A stretch of 33,134 bases of DNA from an uncultured Eubacteriales bacterium (GTDB lineage Bacteria; Bacillota; Clostridia; Christensenellales; Aristaeellaceae). Below are positions 9,764-17,157 of the stretch, one piece after another (position 1 is the stretch's first letter; every line of letters starts with the position of its first letter). A program made the position numbers and the translations under genes. Location of the stretch: positions 1 through 33,134 of the forward strand of contig URJB01000023.1 of assembly GCA_900548145.1 (NCBI GenBank), written 5' to 3'. The notes below the pieces were generated by a model. The model saw only the letters and a program-made list of their open reading frames with translations. It was not told the origin of the DNA and did no database searches.

Positions 9764-10801
9764 CTATGATCTTGCGCCGGGTTCAGGCTCGGCGGGTTCC
9801 AGACGGCGGACGCTTTGCCGCTCCACCAGACAGGTGCCCAGCAGCGTCCGTTCGGGGGCAAGGCCCCGTTGGCGGATGTGCCGCAGCAGCATTTCCACCA
9901 CCAGATGGGCCTTTTGGGAAATGTCCTGCGACAGGGTGGTCAGCGCCGGCTGCACCATGGTAGCCAGTGGCAGATCGTCGAAGCCGACTACGGAAACGTC
10001 CTCCGGGACGCGCAGCCCCAGCCGAGAAAGCGCCTGCATCAGCTGGACCGCCGCCTGATCGGAGGTGCAGAAAAACGCGGTGGGATGATCGGGACGTGCC
10101 ATCAACTGCCGGAGCGAATCCGGCGGGAACAGTTCTTCCCGGCGATGAAGGATAAATTCCTCCCGCAGCTCTATGCCGCCTTCGGCAAGCCCGGTTCGGA
10201 AACCGTCCAGACGGTGACGGTCTACGTCGCTTTCGTCCACGTTGTTGCCCAGAAAGCCCACGTGCCGGTGTCCCATGTGAATCAGATATTCGCCCGCGAT
10301 CTGCCCGCCCGCGTCGTCGTCCATGCCGACATGGTTGGCTCCGGGAATACGCACGTAGCAGTCCGTGAAAACGGTGGGGATATCGGTCAGGGATTTCAGC
10401 GTGTGCAGATGCCGGTTGTACGCGCCGCTGAAGATCACGCCCGCCACGTTCCATCCCCGCAGATCCGCATCGATCTCCTTGTAGTTGTCGGAAAAGCGGA
10501 TCAGGGGATAGTAGCCGTTCTGCTGAAGCTCCACGGTCAGCGCGCCCACATACTCCGCCGTGTAGGGGTTGCGGAAGATGTTTTCCCCCGGCGAAGCCTG
10601 AACGATGATGGCAACGACGTGGGATTCCCGCTGGGCCAATGAACGGGCGGCCTGATTGGGCACGTAGCCGGATCGTTTCATAATGGCCTGAATGCGCTCT
10701 GCCGTGTCGGCGGAGACACGGCTGGAATTTCCATTGAGCACATTGGAGACGGTGGTCGTGCTGACGCCGGCCTCCTGTGCGATTTCCTTGAGGGTGATCA
10801 A
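9764..10801 (-). CDS. LacI-family transcriptional regulator
   Basis: Sugar-responsive DNA-binding protein of 345 aa. The N-terminus is a classic LacI helix-turn-helix plus hinge (TLKEIAQEAGVSTTTVSNVLNGNSSRVSADTA region, residues 3-34), followed by a periplasmic-binding-protein-like effector domain with VSVVGFDDLPLATMVQPALTTL. The start is TTG, with AAGGAGG seven nt upstream; no ATG fits the domain boundary. It is divergent from the ABC transporter genes and upstream of the glycosidase, the usual place for a local repressor of a sugar locus. A promoter and a candidate autoregulatory operator lie just upstream. The effector is unknown. Confidence 0.92.
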   Translation of the reverse strand: MITLKEIAQEAGVSTTTVSNVLNGNSSRVSADTAERIQAIMKRSGYVPNQAARSLAQRESHVVAIIVQASPGENIFRNPYTAEYVGALTVELQQNGYYPLIRFSDNYKEIDADLRGWNVAGVIFSGAYNRHLHTLKSLTDIPTVFTDCYVRIPGANHVGMDDDAGGQIAGEYLIHMGHRHVGFLGNNVDESDVDRHRLDGFRTGLAEGGIELREEFILHRREELFPPDSLRQLMARPDHPTAFFCTSDQAAVQLMQALSRLGLRVPEDVSVVGFDDLPLATMVQPALTTLSQDISQKAHLVVEMLLRHIRQRGLAPERTLLGTCLVERQSVRRLEPAEPEPGARS

Positions 10802-10818
10802 CGTGCCACCTCCTTTTC

Positions 10819-10828
10819 AAAGTGCTTT
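10819..10828. promoter_or_regulatory. Candidate LacI-type operator
   Basis: AAAGTGCTTT has four-base arms around a TG centre and lies just after the lacI -10 box, at the predicted start of transcription. LacI-family operators are palindromes of this size, often with a CG centre. The position fits autorepression, but the symmetry is short and this is a weak call. Confidence 0.3.
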
Positions 10829-10833
10829 CCATC

Positions 10834-10862
10834 AATATAACACAACCGTAAATGCTTTGCAA
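10834..10862 (-). promoter_or_regulatory. Promoter of lacI-glycosidase operon
   Basis: On the minus strand, TTGCAA (10862-10857) and TATATT (10839-10834) are separated by exactly 17 nt. Transcription would start about 10827, leaving a short leader that contains the AAGGAGG site used by the TTG start of lacI. Confidence 0.65.
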
Positions 10863-11030
10863 TGGGTTGAACGATAAACTTTGCAACGATGAAGAAAACG
10901 GGAATTTTTTTTCCTTACGACGCATTGAGAGGGTCAAGCGATAGTTTCAGCTCCAAAAGAAAAATAAAAACAAAAATCTAATATTTTCAACACTTTCAAC
11001 GATTCTTTGCATGAAAACAAAAAAAGTATC
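10863..11030. promoter_or_regulatory. Divergent regulatory region with repeated AACGAT elements
   Basis: AACGAT occurs at 10870-10875, 10885-10890 and 10998-11003, with the near-match AGCGAT at 10937-10942. The first two are 15 nt apart and CTTTGCAA is also repeated (10855 and 10879). They lie between the two divergent promoters, so they may be regulator sites. No strong palindrome is evident, and I see no coding region here. Confidence 0.3.
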
Positions 11031-11059
11031 TTGACAAGGGAATTTTTCGGTGATAGAGT
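11031..11059 (+). promoter_or_regulatory. Promoter of the ABC transporter genes
   Basis: TTGACA at 11031-11036 is followed after exactly 17 nt by TAGAGT at 11054-11059. Transcription should start about 11066, giving a 44-nt leader that contains GGGAGGG before the first permease ATG. Confidence 0.8.
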
Positions 11060-11109
11060 AAAAGCAAGTTAAGCGGTAAATCAAAAAAACGAAATGGGAG
11101 GGACGCCGT

Positions 11110-12027
11110 ATGGATCGCTCTGGAACGTGGAAGCGGATCAGCCGGAACTGGGGACTGTATCTGCTGCTATTGCCCGCGCTGGTGCTGCTGATTTTGTTCG
11201 CCTACAAGCCCATGTACGGCGTGGTGATCGCGTTCAAGAACTACAAAAATTCGCTGGGCATTCTGGGCAGCCCGTGGGCGGACCCGCTGTTTAAGAATTT
11301 TCAGCGCTTCTTCAACTCCTATCAGTGCGGAACCACCATCCGCAACACCCTTCGGCTGAGCCTGTACAGTCTGGCGGTGGGGTTCCCCATCCCCATCATT
11401 CTGGCGCTGATGATCAACCAGATCACCGCCATGCGCTTCCGCCGGGCCTTTCAGACCATTCTGTACCTGCCCCACTTCATCTCCACGGTGGTCATGGTGG
11501 GCCTTTTGCTGATCTGGCTGTCCCCCTCCAGCGGGCTGGTGGGCGCGTTTTACCGGTTGCTGGGCAAGGAAGCCCCCAACGTGATGACCAGCGCCTCCGG
11601 CTTTCCCAGCATCTACGTCTGGTCGGACATATGGCAGCACGCAGGCTGGGACTCCATCGTGTTTCTGGCCGCCCTGTCCTCCATCGACCCCACCCTCTAC
11701 GAGGCCGCCACGGTGGACGGCGCGACCCGCTGGCAGAAGATGCGCTACATCGACCTGCCGCTGCTCATGGCCACCGCCTGCATCATGCTGATCCTTCGGG
11801 CGGGCAATCTGATGAACGTGGGCTTTGAAAAGGTCTTCCTGATGCAGAACGACCTGAACATGTCCACCAGCGAGATCATCGCCACCTACGTGTACAAGAT
11901 GGGCCTGCGCAACAGCCAGTACGCGGTATCCACCGCCGTTAACCTGTTCAATAATCTGATCAATTTCGGACTGCTGCTTCTGGTGAACTGTATCACCCGA
12001 AAGCTGGGCGAAACCAGCCTGTGGTAA
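11110..12027 (+). CDS. Sugar ABC transporter permease, LplB type
   Basis: First inner subunit of a carbohydrate importer (CUT1 class). The 305-aa protein has about six hydrophobic helices beginning at residue 16 (LYLLLLPALVLLILFAY), the Gram-positive LplB signature KPMYGVVIAFKNY just after helix 1, and the EAA loop that docks to the ATPase (YEAATVDGATRWQKMRYIDLPLL). GGGAGGG lies seven nt before the ATG. No ATP-binding subunit is encoded in the locus. CUT1 systems of Firmicutes often share a housekeeping MsmX-type ATPase, so that is the likely arrangement here. The second permease follows after 13 nt. Confidence 0.9.
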   Translation: MDRSGTWKRISRNWGLYLLLLPALVLLILFAYKPMYGVVIAFKNYKNSLGILGSPWADPLFKNFQRFFNSYQCGTTIRNTLRLSLYSLAVGFPIPIILALMINQITAMRFRRAFQTILYLPHFISTVVMVGLLLIWLSPSSGLVGAFYRLLGKEAPNVMTSASGFPSIYVWSDIWQHAGWDSIVFLAALSSIDPTLYEAATVDGATRWQKMRYIDLPLLMATACIMLILRAGNLMNVGFEKVFLMQNDLNMSTSEIIATYVYKMGLRNSQYAVSTAVNLFNNLINFGLLLLVNCITRKLGETSLW

Positions 12028-12040
12028 GGAGGGACGGAGG

Positions 12041-12973
12041 ATGACTACGACGACCGGGAAACAGACGCTCCATGCGTCCCACGGACGGAACCGCGTGCGC
12101 CGCCAGCCCAAGGACGTGGCCTTTGACGTGGTGCTCTACCTGATTTGCGCCGTTTTGCTGATCCTGATCCTGTATCCCCTGTGGTTTATCGTCATCGCTT
12201 CCTTTTCCGACCCGTCGGCCGTGGCGGGCGGGCACGTCTGGTTCGTGCCGGTAGGCTTCACACTGGACGGCTACGAGGAACTGCTCAACCAGCCCAACGT
12301 CTGGGTGGGCTACCGCAACACCATCCTGTACACCGTGGTCGGCACCCTCGTCGGCCTTGCGGTCAATATTCCGGCGGCCTACGCTTTGTCCCGGAAGGAT
12401 CTCTGGGGCCGGAAAGCGCTGATGGGGCTGTTCGTGTTCACCATGTTCTTCTCCGGCGGTCTGATCCCCATCTTCCTGACGGTGCAGGAATTGGGGCTGT
12501 ACAACTCCTTCTGGGTGATGGTGGTGCCCTTTGCGGTCAGCGCCTACAATGTCATCGTGGCTCGCACCTTCTTTGAGACCAGTCTGCCGCCCGATTTGTG
12601 GGACGCGGCCCAGATCGACGGCTGCGGCAACCTGCGGTTCTTCTTCACTATCGCGCTGCCCCTGTCCAAGGCGGTCATTTCCGTCATTGCTCTTTGGACG
12701 GCAGTGGGGCAGTGGAACTCCTACTTCAATGCTCTTATCTACATCCGGGACGAGAACCTGTATCCGCTGGCGCTCATCATGCGCAACATTCTGGTCACGC
12801 AGCAGATTCAGTCGGCGCTGGGCACCGGCGAGGCCGCGCTGATCGCCCTGCGCAAGGCAAACCTGATGCGCTATGCCATGATTATCGTCGCCACCGTGCC
12901 CATCATGTGCGTCTATCCCTTCGTGCAGAAGTATTTCGATCAGGGCGTGATGATCGGCGCGGTCAAGGGATGA
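12041..12973 (+). CDS. Sugar ABC transporter permease, YtcP/LplC type
   Basis: Second permease of the importer, 310 aa. An N-terminal basic segment of ~35 residues precedes helix 1 (VVLYLICAVLLILILYPLWFIVIASFSDP). The YtcP-family stretch MFFSGGLIPIFLTVQELGLYNSFWVMV is clear. The EAA-loop equivalent is LWDAAQIDGCGNLRFFFTIALPLSKA. The C-terminus IMCVYPFVQKYFDQGVMIGAVKG is the usual end of this family. The start is 13 nt after the first permease, with AAGGAGGG upstream. It should pair with the LplB-type subunit and the solute-binding protein downstream. Confidence 0.9.
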   Translation: MTTTTGKQTLHASHGRNRVRRQPKDVAFDVVLYLICAVLLILILYPLWFIVIASFSDPSAVAGGHVWFVPVGFTLDGYEELLNQPNVWVGYRNTILYTVVGTLVGLAVNIPAAYALSRKDLWGRKALMGLFVFTMFFSGGLIPIFLTVQELGLYNSFWVMVVPFAVSAYNVIVARTFFETSLPPDLWDAAQIDGCGNLRFFFTIALPLSKAVISVIALWTAVGQWNSYFNALIYIRDENLYPLALIMRNILVTQQIQSALGTGEAALIALRKANLMRYAMIIVATVPIMCVYPFVQKYFDQGVMIGAVKG

Positions 12974-13000
12974 CGATCCATATCCCAACGATGGAAAACC

Positions 13001-13018
13001 AAACGGCGCACGCCGTTT
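13001..13018 (+). repeat. Intercistronic hairpin before the binding-protein gene
   Basis: Seven-base arms AAACGGC/GCCGTTT with a GCAC tetraloop, in the 67-nt gap between the second permease and the solute-binding protein. There is no T-run after it. Such hairpins often protect the downstream mRNA and raise expression of the binding protein relative to the permeases; that role is inferred. Confidence 0.5.
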
Positions 13019-13040
13019 AGGAAATAAGGAGGTAACCTCA

Positions 13041-14621
13041 ATGAAGAAACTGGTGTCTCTGCTTCTGGCCATCGCGATGCTTCTGGCCTGCGCCTCCGCT
13101 CTGGCGGAGATTCCCGAAGGCTTCCATGCCGAGGGAATGCCCATCGTGGATGAACCCATCACCATTAACGTGCTGACGATGCGCTGGGGTTCCATGGGCG
13201 ATTCCTTCAAGACCAACCCCTTCCTGGTGAATCTCGAAAACGAATCCAATGTGAAGGTCAACTGGCAGATCGTTTCCTCCAACGACTGGGCTGACAACCA
13301 GAAGCCCGTGATGCTGGCCGGCGGCGAAAGCGCGCTGCCCGAGGTGGTGCTGGGCTTCCAGACCTTCAGCGAGTCCGACATCATCAACAACGTGGAATAC
13401 TTCCTGCCGCTGGAAGACCTGATTGAGCAGTATATGCCCAACCTGACCAAGGCCTTCGAAGAAATGCCCGCCCTGAAGGCGATTTCCACCTCTGCGGACG
13501 GACACATCTACTCCCTGCCCTCCCGGATGCCCAAGCGCCCCGTGGCCTGCAACGTGCCGGTCATCAACGTGAAGTGGCTGGAAAACCTGGGTCTGGAAGT
13601 GCCCACCACCATCGACGAGCTGGAAAACGTGCTGCGCGCCTTCAAGGAGCAGGACGCAAACGGCAACGGAGACCCCAACGATGAGATCCCCTTCACCGGC
13701 ATCGGCCTTGGCATGGATTTCCTGTCTCCCTTCGGCATGACCGACGTGTACGGCCAGCGCTATCTGGTCAACGACGACGGCACCGTCCGTTACGCCTATA
13801 CCAGCGAAGAATACAAAGAGGGCATCAAGTGGGCCCACAAGCTCTATCAGGACGGCCTGATCGACAACGAGCTCTTCACTCAGAACGACCAGATCCGCGA
13901 CGCCAAGTGCGACGACCCCAACGTCTCCCGCGTGGGCTTCTGCTACGCCTGGAGCTACGACGCCATCTTCCGCAACTGGAAGGATGAATACAAGGTCATC
14001 GCTCCCATCGCCGGCCCCGACGGTCAGCGCTATCAGCAGGGCGACCTGAACGGCCTGTATTCCCTCAAGTCCAATCAGCTGTCCATCACCACCGTGTGCA
14101 AGCATCCCGAAGTGGTGCTGCGCTGGGCGGATCAGTTCTACACCGGCGAAGCCAGCATCCAGAACTTCTGGGGCGGCCTGGGCGAAGTGACCACCGCCAA
14201 CGCGGACGGCACCTACACCCTGAACAATCCTCCCGCCGGCACCAGCGCCGACGCGTGGTACTGGGATCGCTCTCTGCGCGACTTCGGCCCCAAGTACTGC
14301 TCCGTCGAGTTTGACAAGAAGATCATTCTGGATCCCACCGAGGGCGACGGCCTGAAGGTAGCCATGGATGCGGAGACCGCCCAGTATGTGCGCCCCTGCT
14401 TCCCTGAGCTGAAGTACACCGCCGACGAATACAACGAGCTGTCCTTCCTGCAGGCGGACATCGACACCTACGTGGATACCACCCGGGCCCGCTGGGTCGC
14501 CGAGGGCGGCATCGACGAGGAGTGGGACGCCTATGTGGAACAGCTGAACACCATGGGTCTGGAAGACATGAACAAGATCTACGAAGGCGCTTACGCCCGT
14601 TATCTGGCAGCGCAGGACTGA
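13041..14621 (+). CDS. Extracellular carbohydrate-binding protein of the ABC importer
   Basis: Captures the sugar outside the cell for the two upstream permeases. The 526-aa protein begins with a signal peptide (MKKLVSLLLAIAMLLACASALAE). It could be cut after ALA at residue 22, or lipidated at Cys17 (LLAC); in a Gram-positive a lipoprotein is expected, but the sequence allows both. The large size and the PVMLAGGESALPEVVLG region near residue 90 match the LipO/YtcQ-like group of family-1 binding proteins that partner LplB/YtcP permeases. The strong site AAGGAGG and a terminator right after the gene suggest it is made at high level. Ligand is unknown; the adjacent enzymes suggest an alpha-glucoside. 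Confidence 0.88.
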   Translation: MKKLVSLLLAIAMLLACASALAEIPEGFHAEGMPIVDEPITINVLTMRWGSMGDSFKTNPFLVNLENESNVKVNWQIVSSNDWADNQKPVMLAGGESALPEVVLGFQTFSESDIINNVEYFLPLEDLIEQYMPNLTKAFEEMPALKAISTSADGHIYSLPSRMPKRPVACNVPVINVKWLENLGLEVPTTIDELENVLRAFKEQDANGNGDPNDEIPFTGIGLGMDFLSPFGMTDVYGQRYLVNDDGTVRYAYTSEEYKEGIKWAHKLYQDGLIDNELFTQNDQIRDAKCDDPNVSRVGFCYAWSYDAIFRNWKDEYKVIAPIAGPDGQRYQQGDLNGLYSLKSNQLSITTVCKHPEVVLRWADQFYTGEASIQNFWGGLGEVTTANADGTYTLNNPPAGTSADAWYWDRSLRDFGPKYCSVEFDKKIILDPTEGDGLKVAMDAETAQYVRPCFPELKYTADEYNELSFLQADIDTYVDTTRARWVAEGGIDEEWDAYVEQLNTMGLEDMNKIYEGAYARYLAAQD

Positions 14622-14696
14622 TCGGACGTTCGATCTTCTGACTGCTTTATGAGCCGGAGGGGCGCGCCGGGTACGCCCCCTCCGCGCCCTGAAACG

Positions 14697-14727
14697 CCGC
14701 CCGGCGGAAAACCGGGCGGTTCTTTTC
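14697..14727 (+). terminator. Terminator after the binding-protein gene
   Basis: Arms CCGCCCGG/CCGGGCGG with loop CGGAAAA, then TTCTTTTCT. It lies 75 nt after the binding-protein stop. A second imperfect GC-rich hairpin (GGAGGGGCG with a bulged partner) precedes it at about 14656-14682. As I see no clear promoter between here and 14815, partial read-through may supply the enzyme genes at a lower level. Confidence 0.75.
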
Positions 14728-14814
14728 TATACTTCATCTATATTTCACCTAACATTTCCCAATTTTTCGCCGAAGCAGGGAATGCTCCCCGGTTTTGCAA
14801 AAGGAGGGTCGCTC

Positions 14815-17157
14815 ATGACCACCACCCAATGGACGGGCAAAAATTATCGCATCACCTTTCTGACGGAACGACTGATCCGTCTGGAATATCAGTCCGGGGG
14901 ACATTTTGAGGATCGCCCCACCACCGCCGTCCAATGCCGGGATTTCCCGCCGGTGGAGGTGGAAGCACGGCACTTTCCGGGCCGGGTGGAGCTGGATACG
15001 CCCTTTTTGCATCTGTCCTACGACGAAAAGCCCTTCTCCCCGGAGGGCCTGTGCATTTCCGTCAAGGGCGGACTCAGCGCCTATATGAGCGACTGGCGCT
15101 ACGGGCAGCCCCTGTCCACGCTGGGCGGAACGGCCCGGACGCTGGATCAGGCGGATGGGGAAATTCCCGTGGGGGACGGGCTGATCTCCCGAAACGGGTT
15201 TTCCGTGCTGGACGACAGCCGCTCCATGGTTCTGCGGGAGGACGGCGCGCTTCGTCCCCGGGACTATGCGGAGGAGGACCTGTACTTCTTCGGCTACGGC
15301 CACGACTACGCCGCCTGCCTGCGGGATTTCTACCGCCTGTCCGGTCCGGCCCCGCTGCTGCCCCGATGGGCGCTGGGCAACTGGTGGAGCCGTTTTTACC
15401 GCTATACCGAGGAAAGCTATCTGGCGTTGATGGAAAAGTTCGCCGAGAAAAAAGTCCCCTTGTCGGTGGCGGTCATCGACATGGACTGGCATCTGACCAA
15501 CGTGCCCTATGGCAGCGGATGGACGGGCTACACCTGGAACCGGGAGCTGTTCCCCGACCCGCCCCGCTTCCTGCGGGCGCTGCACGACCGGGGCATGCAT
15601 GTGACGCTGAATCTGCATCCCGCCGGGGGCGTTCAGCCCCACGAGGAAGCCTACGAAAGCGTCTGCCGGGCGCTGGGCCGGGATCCGGAAAAGAAGCAGG
15701 GCGTGGATTTCGACGCGGCGGACGAGGGATTCCTGCGGGCCTATCTGGACTGCCTGCATCATCCGCTGGAAGAAGAAGGCGTGGATTTCTGGTGGATCGA
15801 CTGGCAGCAGGGGAATACCAGCGCCATTCCCGGGCTGGATCCTCTCTGGGTGCTCAACGAGCTGCATTATCGGGATAACGGTCGGGACGGCAAGCGGGGC
15901 CTGATCCTGTCCCGGTATGCCGGCCCCGGCAGCCAGCGCTGCCCGGTGGGCTTTTCCGGCGATACCATCATGAGCTGGAAATCGCTGGCCTTCCAGCCCC
16001 GGTTTACCGCCATGGCGGCCAACGCGGGCTACCCGTGGTGGAGCCACGATATTGGCGGACACATGAACGGCGTTCGGGACGACGAGCTGTCCGTCCGTTG
16101 GCTGCAGCTGGGGGTTTTTTCGCCCATCCTGCGGCTTCATTCCAGCTGCAGCCCCTTTACCGGCAAGGAGCCGTGGAGCTATGGGCTGGAAGCGGAGCTG
16201 GCCATGGAGGATGCGCTGCGCCTGCGCCACCGGCTGCTGCCCTATCTGTACACGGCCATGGAGCGCACCTTCCGGCTGGGGGAGGCGCTGGTGCGGCCCC
16301 TTTATTACCGCTGGCCCGAAAGCCCGGAGGCGTATTCCGTGCCCGATCAGTACCTTTTCGGGCCGTCGCTGATGGTCTGCGCCGTGACCCAGCCCATGGA
16401 CGCCCGGCTGAAAAGGGCTTCCGTTACCGCGTGGCTGCCGGAGGGGCGCTGGTTCGACTTTGCCACCGGGCAAAGCTATACCGGCGGGCGGCTTTTGAAG
16501 CTGTGGCGCGCGCTGGACGAATACCCGGTGCTGGCCCCGGCCGGGGCGATCGTTCCCCTGAGCGAAGAGCCCCGGGCGGACGTGCTGCCTGCGGAAATGA
16601 CCCTGCGGATTTTTGCCGGGGCGGACGGGGCCTTCGACCTGTACGAGGACGACGGCGAGAGCGTGGAGGGCGAGACGGTGCGCACGGCCCTTCAGTTCTC
16701 GTGGAAAACCGGCGAGCTGACCCTGCGGGCGGAGGGCGCGCTGCATCTGCTGCCCCCCGCCAGAATCTGGCATGTGGAGGCCGTCGGCTTTGCCAAAACG
16801 GCGGTCAGCCTTGAGGGAAAAGCGCTGGAAACGGCCTGCGATCCGGCTCGAAACGCCCTCTGCTGGACGGTGGAGCTGCCTGTGGACGACGCGCTTCACA
16901 CCCTTCGGCTGGAACGCTGCGCCGTGGCAGAGGACGACTGGAAGCGCCGGGCGGAAAAGCGGCTGCAGGCCATGCAGACGGGCAACGATGAGAAGGAAGC
17001 GGTCTGGCGGCTGTTGAATCAAAAGAAACGCAGCGCCTCGCTGCTGGGAACGCTGCGGCTGACGGCTCAAACGCCGGGAATGGCCGAATGTCTGGAAGAA
17101 TGCGTTTTTGCGCAGGATGAATCGGGCCTTGAGCCGCGGGGGGAGGAAAAATCATGA
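14815..17157 (+). CDS. GH31 alpha-glycosidase (first of two)
   Basis: Retaining exo-alpha-glycosidase, probably an alpha-glucosidase, acting in the cytoplasm (no signal peptide). The 780-aa protein has an N-terminal beta-sandwich, then a TIM barrel: VIDMDWH, nucleophile Asp329 in WWIDWQQG, acid/base Asp383 in GFSGDT, and WWSHDIGGH after it. The C-terminal part includes a DUF5110-like sandwich (LYEDDGES). The last ~90 residues form a less typical helical tail. I chose the ATG at 14815 because AAGGAGG lies seven nt before it; an ATG 11 codons upstream lacks a site. Its stop overlaps the next GH31 start (ATGA), so the two are coupled. Confidence 0.9.
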   Translation: MTTTQWTGKNYRITFLTERLIRLEYQSGGHFEDRPTTAVQCRDFPPVEVEARHFPGRVELDTPFLHLSYDEKPFSPEGLCISVKGGLSAYMSDWRYGQPLSTLGGTARTLDQADGEIPVGDGLISRNGFSVLDDSRSMVLREDGALRPRDYAEEDLYFFGYGHDYAACLRDFYRLSGPAPLLPRWALGNWWSRFYRYTEESYLALMEKFAEKKVPLSVAVIDMDWHLTNVPYGSGWTGYTWNRELFPDPPRFLRALHDRGMHVTLNLHPAGGVQPHEEAYESVCRALGRDPEKKQGVDFDAADEGFLRAYLDCLHHPLEEEGVDFWWIDWQQGNTSAIPGLDPLWVLNELHYRDNGRDGKRGLILSRYAGPGSQRCPVGFSGDTIMSWKSLAFQPRFTAMAANAGYPWWSHDIGGHMNGVRDDELSVRWLQLGVFSPILRLHSSCSPFTGKEPWSYGLEAELAMEDALRLRHRLLPYLYTAMERTFRLGEALVRPLYYRWPESPEAYSVPDQYLFGPSLMVCAVTQPMDARLKRASVTAWLPEGRWFDFATGQSYTGGRLLKLWRALDEYPVLAPAGAIVPLSEEPRADVLPAEMTLRIFAGADGAFDLYEDDGESVEGETVRTALQFSWKTGELTLRAEGALHLLPPARIWHVEAVGFAKTAVSLEGKALETACDPARNALCWTVELPVDDALHTLRLERCAVAEDDWKRRAEKRLQAMQTGNDEKEAVWRLLNQKKRSASLLGTLRLTAQTPGMAECLEECVFAQDESGLEPRGEEKS

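Noticed and set aside
10863..11030. CcpA catabolite-response element in the sugar regulatory region
   Set aside because: Looked for the TGnnAnCGnTnnCA pattern because hprK is present; none of the AACGAT-type sequences fit the spacing.
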